NCBI GenBank assembly: GCA_964016885.1
Contig: OZ024743.1
Location: 186,328,755-186,392,754, forward strand
Length of the DNA stretch: 64,000 bases
Direction of reading: 5' to 3'
Source: Eledone cirrhosa
Taxonomy: Eukaryota > Mollusca > Cephalopoda > Octopoda > Eledonidae
The translations under genes and the position numbers were made by a program. Position 1 is the stretch's first letter. Each line of letters opens with the position of its first letter. This document shows, one piece after another, positions 29,022 through 41,940 of the stretch. Under the pieces are notes generated by a model that made no database searches, had not been told where the DNA came from, and saw nothing but the letters and a program-made list of their open reading frames with translations.

Positions 29022-31130
29022 CACTCCTAGGTCTGCTCTAACTACTATATCTATAACATAGTATAACAGTAATAATTGATGGTAGTGTTTCACTCCTATG
29101 TCAGCTCTAACTACTATATCTATAACATAGTATAACAGTAATAATTGATGGTAGTGTTTCACTCCTAGGTCAGCTCTAACTACTATATCTATAACATAGT
29201 ATAATAGTAATAATTGATGGTAGTGTTTCACTATTGGTCAGCTCTGACTACTATATCTATAACATAGTATAACAGTAATAATTGATGGTAGTGTTTCACT
29301 CCTAAGTCAGCTCTGACCACTATATCTATAACATAGTATAACAGTAATAATTAATGGTAGTGTTTCACTCCTAAGTCAGCTCTAACTACTCTATCTATAA
29401 CATAGTATAACAGTAATAATTGATGGTAGTGTTTCATTCCTAAGTCAGCTCTAACTACTATATCTATAACATAGTATAACAGTAATAATTGATGATAGTG
29501 TTTCACTCCTAAGTCAGCTCTCACTACTATATCTATAACGTAGTATAACAGTAATAATTGATGGTAGTGTTTCACTCCTAGGTCAGCTCTAACTACTATA
29601 TCTATAACATAGTATAAGAGTAATAATTGATGGTAGTGTTTCACTCCTAGGTCAGCTCTGACTACTATATCTATAACATAGTATAACAGTAATTATTGAT
29701 GGTAGTGTTTTACTCCTAAGTCAGCTCTAACTACTATATCTATAACATAGTTTAACAGTAATAATTGATGGAAGTGTTTTACTACTAAGTCAGCACTAAC
29801 TACTTTATCTATAACATAGTATAACAGCAATAATTAAATTTAGTGTTTCACTCCTAAATCAGCTCTGACTACTATATCTATAACATAGTATAACAGTAAT
29901 AATTGATGGTAGTGTTTCACTATTGGTCAGCTCTGACTACTATATCTATAACATAGTATAACAGTAATAATTGATGGTAGTGTTTCACTTCTAGGTCAGC
30001 TCTGACTACTATATCTATAACATAGTATAACAGTAATAATTGATGGTAGTGTTTCACTTCTAGGTCAGCTCTGACTACTATATCTATAACATAGTATAAC
30101 AGTAATAATTGATGGTAGTGTTTCACTCCTAGGTCTGCTCTAACTACTATATCTATAACATAGTATAACAGTAATAATTGATGTTAGTGTCTCACTCCTA
30201 AGTCAGCTCTAACTACTATATCTATAACACAGTATAACAGTAATAATTGATGGTAGTATTTCACTCTTAGGTCAGCTCTAACTACTATATCTATAACATA
30301 GTATAACAGTAATAATTGATGGTACTGTTTCACTCCTAAGTCAGCTCTAACTACCATATCTATAACATAGTATAACAGTAATAATTGATGGTAGTGTTTA
30401 ACTCCTAAGTCAGCTCTGACTACTATATCTATAACATAGTATAACAGTAATAATTGATGGTACTGTTTCACTCCTAAGTCAGCTCTAACTACTATATCTA
30501 TAACATAGTTTAACAGTAATAATTGATGGTAGTGTTTAACTCCTAAGTCAGCTCTGACTACTATATCTATAACATAGTATAACAGTAATAATTGATGGTA
30601 GTTTTTCACTCCTAAGTCAGCTCTAACTACTATATCTATAAAATAGTATAAAAGTAATAATTGATGGTAGTGTTTCACTCCTAGGTCAGCTCTGACTACT
30701 ATATCTATAACATAGTATAACAGTAATAATCGATGGTAGTGTTTCACTCCTAGGTCAGCTCTGACTACTATATCTATAACATAGTATAACAGGAATAATT
30801 GATGGTAGTTTATCCCTCCTGAGTCAGCTCTAACTACTATATCTATAACATAGTATAACAGTAATAACTGATGGTAGTGTTACACTCCTAAGTCAGCTCT
30901 GACTACTATATCTATAACATAGTATAACAGTAATAATTAATGGTAGTGTTTCACTCCTAAGTCAGCTCTGACTACTATATCTATAACATAGTATAACAGT
31001 AATAATTAATGGTAGTGTTTCACTCCTAAGTCAGCTCTGACTACTATATCTATAACATAGTATAACAGTAATAATTAATGTAAGTGTTTCACTCCTAAGT
31101 CAGCTCTGACTACTATATCTATAACATAGT
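29022..31130 (+). repeat. Higher-order repeat D, copy 2
   Basis: This mirrors 25299-27400 at exactly +3,723 bp, with its marker unit at 29833. It carries the last marker unit in the window. The stretch from the CTAGGTCTG unit (29022) to the AATGTAAGTG unit (31077) follows copy 1 unit for unit, apart from a few single-base differences. Confidence 0.85.
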
Positions 31131-32750
31131 ATAACAGTAATAATTGATGGTAGTGTTTCACTTCTAGGTCAGCTCTGACTACTATATCTATAACATAGTA
31201 TAACAGTAATAATTGATGGTAGTGTTTCACTCCTAGGTCTGCTCTAACTACTATATCTATAACATAGTATAACAGTAATAATTGATGTTAGTGTTTCACT
31301 CCCAAGTCAGCTCTAACTACTATATCTATAACACAGTATAACAGTAATAATTGATGGTAGTATTTCACTCTTAGGTCAGCTCTAACTACTATACCTATAA
31401 CATAGTATAACAGTAATAATTGATGGTAGTGTTTCACTCCTAAGTCAGCTCTAACTACTATATCTATAACATAGTATAACAGTAATAATTGATGGTAGTG
31501 TTTCACTCCTAAGTCAGCTCTAACTACTATATCTATAAAATAGTATAAAAGTAATAATTGATGGTAATGTTTCACTCCTAAGTCAGTTCTAACTACTATA
31601 TCTATAACATAGTATAACAGTAATAATTGATGATAGTGTTTCAGTCCTAAGTCAGCTCTAACTACTATATCTATAACATAGTATAACAGTAATAATTGAT
31701 GGTAGTTTTTCCCTCCTGAGTCAGCTCTAACTACTATATCTATAACATAGTATAACAGTAATAACTGATGGTAGTGTTACACTCCTAAGTCAGCTCTGAC
31801 TACTATATCTATAACATAGTGTAACAGTAATGATTAATGGTAGTGTTTCACTCCTAAGTCAGCTCTAACTACTATATCTATAACATAGTATAACAGTAAT
31901 AATTGATGGTAGTGTTTCACTCCTAGGTCAGCTCTAACTACTATATCTATGACATAGTATAACAGTAATGATTAATGGTAGTGTTTCACTCCTAAGTCAG
32001 CTCTAACTACTATATCTATAACATAGTATAACAGTAATAATTGATAGCAGTGTTTCACTCCTAAATCAGCTCTGACTACTATATCTATAACATAGTATAA
32101 CAGTAATAATTGATGGTAGTGTTTCACTCCTAAGTCAGCTCTAACTACTATATCTATAACATAGTATAACAGTAATAATTGATGGTAGTGTTTCACTCCT
32201 AAATCAGCTCTGACTACTATATCTATAACATAGTATAACAGTAATAATTAATGGTAGTGTTTCACTCCTAGGTCAGCTCTGACTACTATATCTATAACAT
32301 AGTATAACAGTAATAATTGATGGTAGTGTTTCACTCCTAGATCAGCACTAACTAGTATATCTATAACATAGTATAACAGTAATAATTGATGGTAGTGTTT
32401 CACTCCTAAGTCAGCTCTATCTCCTATATCTATAACATAGTATAACAGTAATAATTGATGGTAGTGTTTCACTCCTAAGTCAGGTCTAACTACAATATCT
32501 ATAACATAGTATAAAAGTAATAATTGATGGAAGTGTTTCACTCCTAAGTCAGCTCTAACTACAATATCTATAACATAGTATAACAGTAATAATTGATGGT
32601 AGTGTTTCACTCCTAGGTCAGCTCTAACTACTATATCTATAACATAGTATAACAGAAATAAATGATGGTACTGTTTCACTCCTAAGTCAGCTCTAACTAC
32701 AATATCTATAACATAGTATAACAGTAATAATTGATGGTAGTGTTTCACTC
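31130..32750 (+). repeat. Mixed satellite units after the marker domain
   Basis: This stretch has no marker unit. Its first 600 bp echo HOR D (TTAGTG, AATAGTATAAAAG, CTGAG and TTACACTCC units), after which the order changes. It has a TAGCAGTG unit near 32045, AATGATTAATGG units near 31829 and 31969, and an ACAGAAATAAATGATGG unit near 32653. I see no clear long-range copy of the later part and nothing other than satellite. Confidence 0.65.
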
Positions 32751-33440
32751 CTAGGTCTGCTCTAACTACTATATCTATAACATAGTATAACAGTAATAAT
32801 TGATGGTAGTGTTTCACTCCAAAGTCAGCTCTAACTACTATATCTATAACATAGTATAACAGTAATAATTGATGGTAATTTTTAAATCCTAGGTCAGCTC
32901 TATCTACTATATCTATAACATAGTATAACAGTAAAAATTGATGGTAGTGCTTCACTCCTAGGTCAGCTCTGACTACTATATCTATAACACAGTATAACAG
33001 TAATAATTGATGGTAGTGTTTCACTCCTAGGTCAGCTCTGATTACTAAATCTATAACATAGTATAACAGTAATAATTGATGGTAGTGTTTCACTCCTAGG
33101 TCTGCTCTAACTACTATATCTATAACATAGTATAACAGTAATAATTGATGGTAGTGTTTCACTCCAAAGTCAGCTCTAACTACTATATCTATAACATAGT
33201 ATAACAGTAATAATTGATGGTAGTGTTTCAATCCTAGGTCAGCTGTAACTACTATATCTATAACATAGTATAACAGTAAAAAATGATGGTAGTGCTTCAC
33301 TCCTAGGTCAGCTCTGACTACTATATCTATAACACAGTATAACAGTAATAATTGATGGTAGTGTTTCACTCCTAGGTCAGCTCTGATTACTAAATCTATA
33401 ACATAGTTTAACAGTAATAATTGATGGTAGTGTTTCACCC
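32751..33440 (+). repeat. Five-unit (345 bp) tandem duplication
   Basis: Two copies, 32751-33095 and 33096-33440, each contain a CTAGGTCTG unit, a CACTCCAAAG unit, a unit with an altered start (AATCCTAGG), a GCTTCACTCC unit with ACACAG, and a CTGATTACTAAATC unit. All three landmarks I measured are 345 bp apart (32815/33160 for CACTCCAAAG; 33038/33383 for CTGATTAC). A third copy is at 36347-36690 and an eroded one at about 34970-35160. Confidence 0.8.
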
Positions 33441-33950
33441 CTAGGTCTGCTCTAACTACTATATCTATAACATAATATAACAGTAATAACTGTTGGTAGT
33501 GTTTCATTTCTAAGTCAGCTGTAACTACTATATCTATAACATAGTATAACAGCAATAATTGATGGTAGTGTTTCACTGCTGAGTCCGCTCTAACTACAAT
33601 ATCTATAACATAGTATAACAGTAATAATTGATGGAAATGTTTCACTCCTAAGTCAGCTCTAACTACTATATCTATAACATAGTAAAAAAGTAATAATTGA
33701 TGGTAGTGTTTCACTCCTAGTTCTGCTCTAACTACTATATCTATAACATATTATAACAGTAATAACTGATGGTAGTGTTTCACTTCTAAGTCAGCTGTAA
33801 CTACTATATCTATAACATAGTATAACAGGAATAATTGATGGTAGTGTTTCACTCCTGAGTCAGCTCTAACTACTATATCTATAACATAGTATAACAGTAA
33901 TAACTGATGGTAGTGTTACACTCATAAGTCAGCTCTGACTACTATATCTA
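33430..33950 (+). repeat. 1.7-kb-offset repeat, copy 1
   Basis: Units with CACCCCTAGGTCTG, CATAATATAAC, a TTCTAAG-GCTGTAAC pair, a GAGTCCGCTC unit, a GATGGAAATG unit, GTAAAAAAG (33681), CTAGTTCTG and TTACACTCATAAG lie in that order. The same order recurs 1,722-1,723 bp later. The offset is 25 x 69 minus 2 or 3. Confidence 0.8.
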
Positions 33951-34599
33951 TAACATAGTATAACAGTAATAATTGATGGTAGTGTTTCACACCTAACTCA
34001 GCTCTAACTAATATATCTATAACATAGTATAACAGTAATAATTAATGGTAGTGTTTCACTCCTAGATCAGCACTAACTACTATATCTATAACATAGTATT
34101 ACAGTAATAATTGATGGAAGTGTTTCACTCCTAAGTCAGCTCTAACTACAATATCTATAACATAGTATAACAGTAATAATTGATGTTAGTGTTTCACTCC
34201 TAGGTCAGCTCTAACTACTATATCTATAACATAATATAACAGTAATAATTGATGGTAGTGTTTCACTCCTAAGTCAGCTCTAACTACTATATCTATAACA
34301 TAGTATAACAGTAATAACTGATGGTAGTGTTTCACTCCTAAGTCAGCTCTGACTACTATATCTATAACATAGTATAACAGTAATAATTGATGGTAGTTTT
34401 TCACTCCTAAGTCAGCTCTAACTACTATATCTATAACATAGTATAACAGTAATAACTGATGGTTGTGTTTCACTCCTAGGTCAGCTCTGACTACTATATC
34501 TACAACATAGTATAACAGTAATAATTGATGGTAGTCTTTCACTCCTAGGTCAGATCTGACTACTATATCTATAACATAGTATAACAGTAATAATATGGA

Positions 34600-35020
34600 A
34601 GTGTTTCACTCCTAAGTCAGCTCTAACTCTTATATCTATAACATAGTAAAAAAGTAATAATTGATGGTAGTGTTTCACTCCTAAGTCAGCACTAACTACT
34701 ATATATATAACATAGTATAACAGAAATAATTGATGGTACTGTTTCACTCCTAAGTCAGCTCTAACTACAATATCTATAACATAGTATAACAGTAATAATT
34801 GATGGTAGTGTTTCACTCCTATGTCAGCTCTAACTACTATATCTATAACATAGTATAACAGAAATAATTGATGGTACTGTTTCACTCCTAAGTCAGCTCT
34901 AACTACAATATCTATAACATAGTATAACAGTAATAATTGATGGTAGTGTTTCACTCCTAGGTCTGCTCTAACTACTATATCTATAACATAGTATAACAGT
35001 AATAATTGATGGTAGTGTTT
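34600..35020 (+). repeat. Short alternating units with ACAGAAATAATTG
   Basis: Units with ACAGAAATAATTGATGG and a TACTG start occur near 34721 and 34860, alternating with CCTATG or CCTAGG units, as a two-unit (138 bp) pattern. A shortened unit near 34594 lacks several bases at AATAATTGATGG. Only satellite is present. Confidence 0.6.
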
Positions 35021-35149
35021 CACTCGAAAGTCAGCTCTAACTACTATATCTATAACATAGTATAACAGTAATAATTGATGGTAGTGCTTCACTCCTTGGT
35101 CAGCCCTGACTACTATATCTATAACACAGTATAACAGTAATAATTGATG

Positions 35150-35690
35150 GTAGTGTTTCACCCCTAGGTCTGCTCTAACTACTATATCTATAACATAATA
35201 TAACAGTAATAACTGTTGGTAGTGTTTCACTTCTAAGTCAGCTGTAACTACTATATCTATAACATAGTATAACAGCAATAATTGATGGTAGTGTTTCACT
35301 CCTGAGTCCGCTCTAACTACAATATCTATAACATAGTATAACAGTAATAATTGATGGAAATGTTTCACTCCTAAGTCAGCTCTAACTACTATATCTATAA
35401 CATAGTAAAAAAGTAATAATTGATGGTAGTGTTTCACTCCTAGTTCTGCTCTAACTACTATATCTATAACATATTATAACAGTAATAACTGATGGTAGTG
35501 TTTCACTTCTAAGTCAGCTGTAACTACTATATCTATAACATAGTATAACAGGAATAATTGATGGAAGTGTTCCACTCCTGAGTCAGCTCTAACTACTATA
35601 TCTATAACATAGTATAATAGTAATAACTGATGGTAGTGTTACACTCATAAGTCAGCTCTGACTACTATATCTATAACATAGTATAACAGT
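35150..35690 (+). repeat. 1.7-kb-offset repeat, copy 2
   Basis: This repeats 33430-33950. CATAATATA is at 35194 (33471 in copy 1), GTAAAAAAG at 35404 (33681) and ACACTCATAAG at 35641 (33919). The variants are those also seen in HOR B (9.6-10.2 and 15.6-16.1 kb), so this block descends from the same ancestral series. Confidence 0.8.
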
Positions 35691-36346
35691 AATAATTAAT
35701 GGTAGCGTTTCACTCCTAAGTCAGCTCTGACTACTATATCTATAACATAGTATAACAGTAATAATTGATGGTAGTGTTTCACTCCTAGATCAGCACTAAC
35801 TACTATATCTATAACATAGTATAACAGTAATAATTGATGGAAGTGTTTCACTCCTAAGTCAGCTCTAACTACAATATCTATAACATAGTATAACAGTAAT
35901 AATTGATGTTAGTGTTTCACTCCTAGGTCAGCTCTAACTACTATATCTATAACATAGTATAACAGAAATAATTGATGGCACTGTTTCACTCCTAAGTCAG
36001 CTCTAACTACAATATCTATAACATAGTATAACAGTAATAATTGATGGTAGTGTTTCACTCCTAAGTCAGCTCTAACTACAATATCTATAACATAGTATAA
36101 CAGTAATAATTGATGGAAGTGTTTCACTCCTAAGTCAGCTCTAACTACAATATCTATAACATAGTATAACAGTAATAATTGATGGTAGTGTTTCACTCCT
36201 AGGTCAGCTCTAACTACTATATCTATAACATAGTATAACAGTAATAATTGATGGAAGTGTTTCACTCCTAAGTCAGCTCTAACTACAATATCTATAACAT
36301 GGTATAACAGTAATAATTGATGGTAGTGTTTCACTCCTAGGTCTGC

Positions 36347-36690
36347 TCTAACTACTATAACTATAACATAGTATAACAGTAATAATTGATGGTAGTGTTT
36401 CACTCCAAAGTCAGCTCTAACTACTATATCTATAACATAGTATAACAGTAATAATTGATGGTAGTGTTTCAATCCTAGGTCAGCTCTAACTACTATATCT
36501 ATAACATAGTATAACAGTAAAAATTGATGGTAGTGCTTCACTCCTAGGTCAGCTCTGACTACTATATCTATAACACAGTATAACAGTAGTAATTGATGGT
36601 AGTGTTTCACTCCTAAGTCAGCTCTGATTACTATATCTATAACATAGTTTAACAGTAATAATTGATGGTAGTGTTTCACCCCTAGGTCTG
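36347..36690 (+). repeat. Distant third copy of the 345-bp five-unit block
   Basis: CTAGGTCTG (36347), CACTCCAAAG (36401), CAATCCTAGG (about 36469), GCTTCACTCCTAGG (about 36535) and CTGATTAC (about 36623) follow in the same order and spacing as at 32751-33440. It is followed by CACCCCTAGGTCTG and CATAATATAAC units, as the second copy is. Confidence 0.75.
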
Positions 36691-36936
36691 CTCTAACTAC
36701 TATATCTATAACATAATATAACAGTAATAATCGATGGTAGTGTTTCACTACTAAGTCAGCTGTAACTACTATACCTATAACATAGTATAACAGTAATAAC
36801 TGATGGTAGTGTTACACTCATAAGTCAGATCTGACTACTATATCTATAACATAGTATAACAGTAATAACTGATGGTAGTGTTTCACTCCTAAGTCAGCTC
36901 TGATTACTATATCTATAACATAGTATAACAGTAATA

Positions 36937-38178
36937 ATTAATGGTAGCGTTTCACTCCTAAATCAGCTCTAACTACTATATCTGTAACATAGTATAACAG
37001 TAATAATTGATGGTAGTGTTTCACTCCTTAGTCAGTTCTAACTTCTATATCTATAACATAGTATAACAGTAATAATTGATGGTAGTGTTTCACTCCTAAG
37101 TCAGCTCTGACTACTATATCTATAACATAGTATAACAGTAATAATTGATGGAAGTGTTTCACTAATAAGTCAGCTCTAACTACTATATCTATAACATAGT
37201 ATAACAGTAATAATTGATGGTAGTATTTCACTCCTAAGTCAGCTCTAACTACCATATCTATAACATAGTATAACAGTAATAATTGATGGTAGTATTTCAC
37301 TTCTAGGTCAGCTCTTACTACTATATCTATAACATAGTATAACAGTAATAATTGATGGTAGTGTTTCACTCCTAAGTCAGCTCTAACTACTATATCTATA
37401 ACATAGTATAACAGTAATAATTGATGGTAGTATTTCACTCCTAAGTCAGCTCTAACTACTATATCTATAACATAGTATAACAGTAATAATTGATGGTAGT
37501 ATTTCACTTCTAGGTCAGCTCTTACTACTATATCTATAACATAGTATAACAGTAATAATTAATGGTAGCGTTTCACTCCTAAATCAGCTCTAACTACTAT
37601 ATCTGTAACATAGTATAACAGTAATAATTGATGGTAGTGTTTCACTCCTTAGTCAGTTCTAACTTCTATATCTATAACATAGTATAACAGTAATAATTGA
37701 TGGTAGTGTTTCACTCCTAAGTCAGCTCTGACTACTATATCTATAACATAGTATAACAGTAATAATTGATGGAAGTGTTTCACTAATAAGTCAGCTCTAA
37801 CTACTATATCTATAACATAGTATAACTGTAATAATTGATGGTAGTATTTCACTCCTAAGTCAGCTCTAACTACTATAACTATAACATTGTATAACAGTAA
37901 TAATTGATGGTAGTATTTCACTTCTAGATCAGCTCTTACTACTATATCTATAACATAGTATAACAGTAATAATTGATGGTAGTGTTTCACTCCTAAGTCA
38001 GCTCTAACTACTATATCTATAACATAGTATAACAGTAATAATTGATGGAAGTGTTTCACTCCTGAGTCAGCTCTGACTATTATATCTATAACATAGTATA
38101 ACAGTAATAACTGATGGTAGTGTTTCACTCCTAAGTCACCTCTATCTACTACATCTATAACATAGTATAACAGTAATA
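36937..38178 (+). repeat. Nine-unit (621 bp) tandem higher-order repeat, two copies
   Basis: Copy 1 begins at ATTAATGGTAGCG (36937) and copy 2 at the same string at 37558. Shared landmarks are exactly 621 bp apart: CACTCCTTAG (37022/37643), CACTAATAAG (37160/37781) and TTCTAGG or TTCTAGA followed by CTCTTAC (37301/37922). The last two or three units of copy 2 have been replaced by other variants. Several units have A at position 14 (GTATTTCAC). Confidence 0.85.
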
Positions 38179-38189
38179 ATTGATGGTAG

Positions 38190-38730
38190 TGTTTCACTCC
38201 TACGTCAGCTCTAACTACTATATCTATAACATAGTATAACAGTAATAATTGATGGTAGTATTTCACTCCTAAGTCAGCTCTAACTACTATATCTATAACA
38301 TAGTATAACAGTAATAATTGATGGTAGTGTTTCACTCCTAGGTCAGCTCTAACTACTATATCTATAACATAGTATAACAGTAATAATTGATGGTAGTATT
38401 TCACTCCTAAGTCAGCTCTAACTACTATATCTATAACAGTATAACAGTAATAATTGATGGTAGTGTTTCACTCCTAGGTCAGCTCTAACTACAATATCTA
38501 TAACATAGTATAACAGTAATAATTGATGGTAGTATTTCACTCCTAAGTCAGCTCTAACTACTATATCTATAACATGGTATAACAGTAATAATTGATGGTA
38601 GTGTTTCACTCCTAGGTCAGCTCTAACTACTATATCTATAACATAGTATAACGGTAATAATTGATGGTAGTATTTCACTCCTAGGTCAGCTCTAACTACT
38701 ATATCTATAACATAGTATAACAGTAATAAT
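38190..38730 (+). repeat. Alternating dimer pattern (138 bp)
   Basis: Units with GTGTTTCACTCC plus CTAGG or CTACG alternate with units with GTATTTCACTCC plus CTAAG for about four rounds. The effective period here is therefore two units. One unit near 38436 is two bases short (CTATAACAGTATAAC). Confidence 0.65.
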
Positions 38731-41700
38731 TGATGGTAGTGTTTCACTTCTAGGTCAGCTGTAACTACTATATCTATAACATAGTATAACAGTAATAATT
38801 GATGGTAGCGTTTCACTCCTAGGTCTGCTCTAACTACTATATCTATAACATAGTATAACAGTATTAATTGATGGAAGTGTTTCACTAATAAGTCAGCTCT
38901 AACCTCTATATCTATAACATAGTATAACAGTAATAATTGATGGCAGTATTTCACTCCTAAGTCAGCTCTAACTACTATATCTATAACATAGTATAACAGT
39001 AATAATTGATGGTAGTTTTTCACTCCTAAGTCAGCTCTAACTACTATATCTATAACATAGTATTACAGTAATAATTGATGGTAGTGTTTCACTCCTAAGT
39101 CAGCTCTAACTACTATATCTATAACATAGTATAACAGTAATAATTGATGGTAGTGTTTCACTCCTAGGTCAGCTCTAACTACTATATCTATAACATAGTA
39201 TAACAGTACATACTGATGGCAGTATTTCACTCCTAAGTCAGCTCTAACTACTATATCTATAACATAGTATAACAGTAATAATTGATGGTAGTGTTTCACT
39301 ACTAGGTCAGCTCTAACTACTATATCTATAACATAGTATAACGGTAATAATTGATGGTAGTGTTTCACTCCTAGTTCAGCTGTAACTACTATATCTATAA
39401 CATAGTATAACAGTAATAATTGATGGTAGCGTTTCACTCCTAGGTCTGCTCTAACTACTATATCTATAACATAGTATAACAGTAATAATTGACGGTAGTG
39501 CTTCACTCCTAGGTCTGCTCTAACTACTATATCTATAACATAGTATAACAGAAATAATTGATGGTAGTGTTTCACCAATAAATAAGCTCTGACTACTATA
39601 CCTATAACATAGTATAACATTAATAATTGATGGTAGTGTTGCACTTCTTGGTCAGCTCTGACTACTATATCTATAACATAGTATAACAGTAATAAATGAT
39701 GGTAGTGTTTCACTCCTAGGTCAGCTCTAACTTCTATATCTATAACATAGTATAACAGTAATAATTGATGGAAGTGTTTCACTCCTAAGTCAGCTCTAAC
39801 TACTATATCTATAACATAGTATAACAGTAATAATTGATGGTAGTGTTTCACTCCTAGGTCAGCTCTAACTACTATATCTATAACATAGTATAACAGTAAT
39901 AATTGATGGTAGTGTTTCACTCCTAAGTCAGCTCTAACTACAATATCTATAACATAGTATAACAGTAATAATTGATGGGAGTGTTTCACTCCTAAGTCAT
40001 CTCTGACTACTATATCTATAACATAGTATAACAGTAATAATCGATGGTAGTGTTTCACTCCTAAGTCAGCTCTAACTACTATATCTATAACATAGTATAA
40101 CAGTAATAATTGATGGTAGTGTTTCACCCCTAAGTCAGCTCTAACAAGTATATCTATAACATAGTATAACAGTAATAATCGATGGTAGTGTTTCACTCCT
40201 AAGTCAGCTCTAACTACTATATCTATAACATAGTATAACAGTAATAATTGATGGAAGTGTTTCACTCCTAAGTCAGCTCTGACTACTATATCTATAACAT
40301 AGTATAACAGAAATAATTGATGGTAGTGTTTCACTCCTAAGTCAGCTCTAACTACTATATCTATAACATAGTATAACAATAATAATTGATGGTAGTGTTT
40401 CACTCCTAGGTCAGCTCTAACTACTATATCTATAACATAGTATAACAGTAATAATTGATGGTAGTGTTTCACTCCTAAGTCAGCTCTAACTGCTATATCT
40501 ATAACATAGTATAACAGTAATAATTGATGGTAGTGTTTCACTCCTAGGTCAGCTCTGACTACTATATCTATAACATAGTATAACAGTAATAATTGATGGT
40601 AGTGTTTCACTCCTAAGTCAGCTATAACTACTATATCTATAACATAGTATAACAGTAGTAATTGATGGAAGTGTTTCACTAATAAGTCAGCTCTAACTAC
40701 CATATCTATAACATAGTATAACAGTAATAATTGATGGTAGTGTTTCACTTCTATGTCAGCTCTAACTACTATATCTATAACATAGTATAACAGTAATAAT
40801 TGATGGTAGTATTTCACTCCTAAGTCAGCTCTAACTACTATATCTATAACATAGTATAACAGTAATAATTGATGGTAGTGTTTCACTCCTAGGTCAGCGC
40901 TAACTACTATATCTATAACATAGTATAACAGTAATAATTGATGGTAGTGCTTCACTCCTAAGTCATCTCTGACTACTATATCTATAACATAGTATAACAG
41001 TAATAAATGATGGTTGTGTTTCACTCCTAGGTCAGCTCTAACTACTATACCTATAACATAGTATAACAGTACATACTGATGGTAGTGTTTCACTCCTAAG
41101 TCAGCTCTAACTACTATATCTATAACATAGTATAACAGTAATAAATGATGGTAGTGTTTCACTCCTAGGTCAGCTCTAACTACTATACCTATAACATAGT
41201 ATAACAGTACATACTGATGGCAGTGTTTCACTCCTAAGTCAGCTCTAACTACTATATCTATAACATAGTATAACAGTAATAATTGATGGTAGAGTTTCAC
41301 TCCTAAGTCAGCTCTAACTACTATATCTATAACATAGTATAACAGTAATAATTGATGGTAGTGTTTCACTTCTAGGTCAGCTCTTACTACTATATCTATA
41401 ACATAGTATAACAGTAATAATTGATGGTAGTATTTCACTCCTAGGTCAGCTCAAACTACTATATCTATAACATAGTATAACAGTAATAATTGATGGTAGT
41501 GTTTCACTCCTAGGTCTGCTCTAACTTAACTACTATATCTATAACATAGTATAACAGTAATATTTGATGGTAGTGTTTCACTCCTAGGTCAGCTCTAACT
41601 ACTATATCTATAACATAGTATAACAGTAATAATTGATGGTAGTGTTTCACTCCTAGGTCTGCTCTAACTACTATATCTATAACATAGTATAACAGTAATA

Positions 41701-41750
41701 ATTGACGGTAGTGTTTTACTCCTAGGTCTGCTCTAACTACTATATCTATA
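38730..41750 (+). repeat. Diverse satellite units, weak higher-order structure
   Basis: This stretch mixes many variants. Units with CAGTACATACTGATGG lie near 39206, 41069 and 41207, of which the latter two are two units (138 bp) apart. CACCAATAAATAAGC lies near 39573, and AATCGATGG units near 40040 and 40178 are also 138 bp apart. The longest run without stop or frameshift on the minus strand in the whole window (39063-41438, 791 codons) falls here. This reflects a local lack of A at position 5 and of odd-length units, not a gene. Confidence 0.65.
41522..41531 (+). repeat. Five-base TAACT duplication inside one unit
   Basis: TAACT is present twice in tandem (41522-41526 and 41527-41531) where other units have it once, giving a 74-bp unit. 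It is the only insertion of this kind I saw and looks like a replication-slippage event. Confidence 0.75.
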
Positions 41751-41940
41751 ACTTAGTATATCAGTAATAATTGATGGTAGTGTTTCACCCCTAAATAAGC
41801 TCTGACTACTATACCTATAACATAGTATAACATTAATAATTGATGGTAGTGTTTCACTCCTAAGTCAGCTCTAACTACTATATCTATAACATAGTATAAC
41901 AGTAATAATTGATGGTAGTGTTTCACTCCTAAGTCTGCTC

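Noticed and set aside
39063..41438. A 791-codon minus-strand open frame, the longest of many with a 23-residue repeat
   Set aside because: It is one frame of the satellite read through 34 or so units. It has no unique N- or C-terminal part, begins inside a unit, and ends where an ordinary variant makes a stop. The same frame is interrupted throughout the array by TTAATGG stops and by units of odd length.
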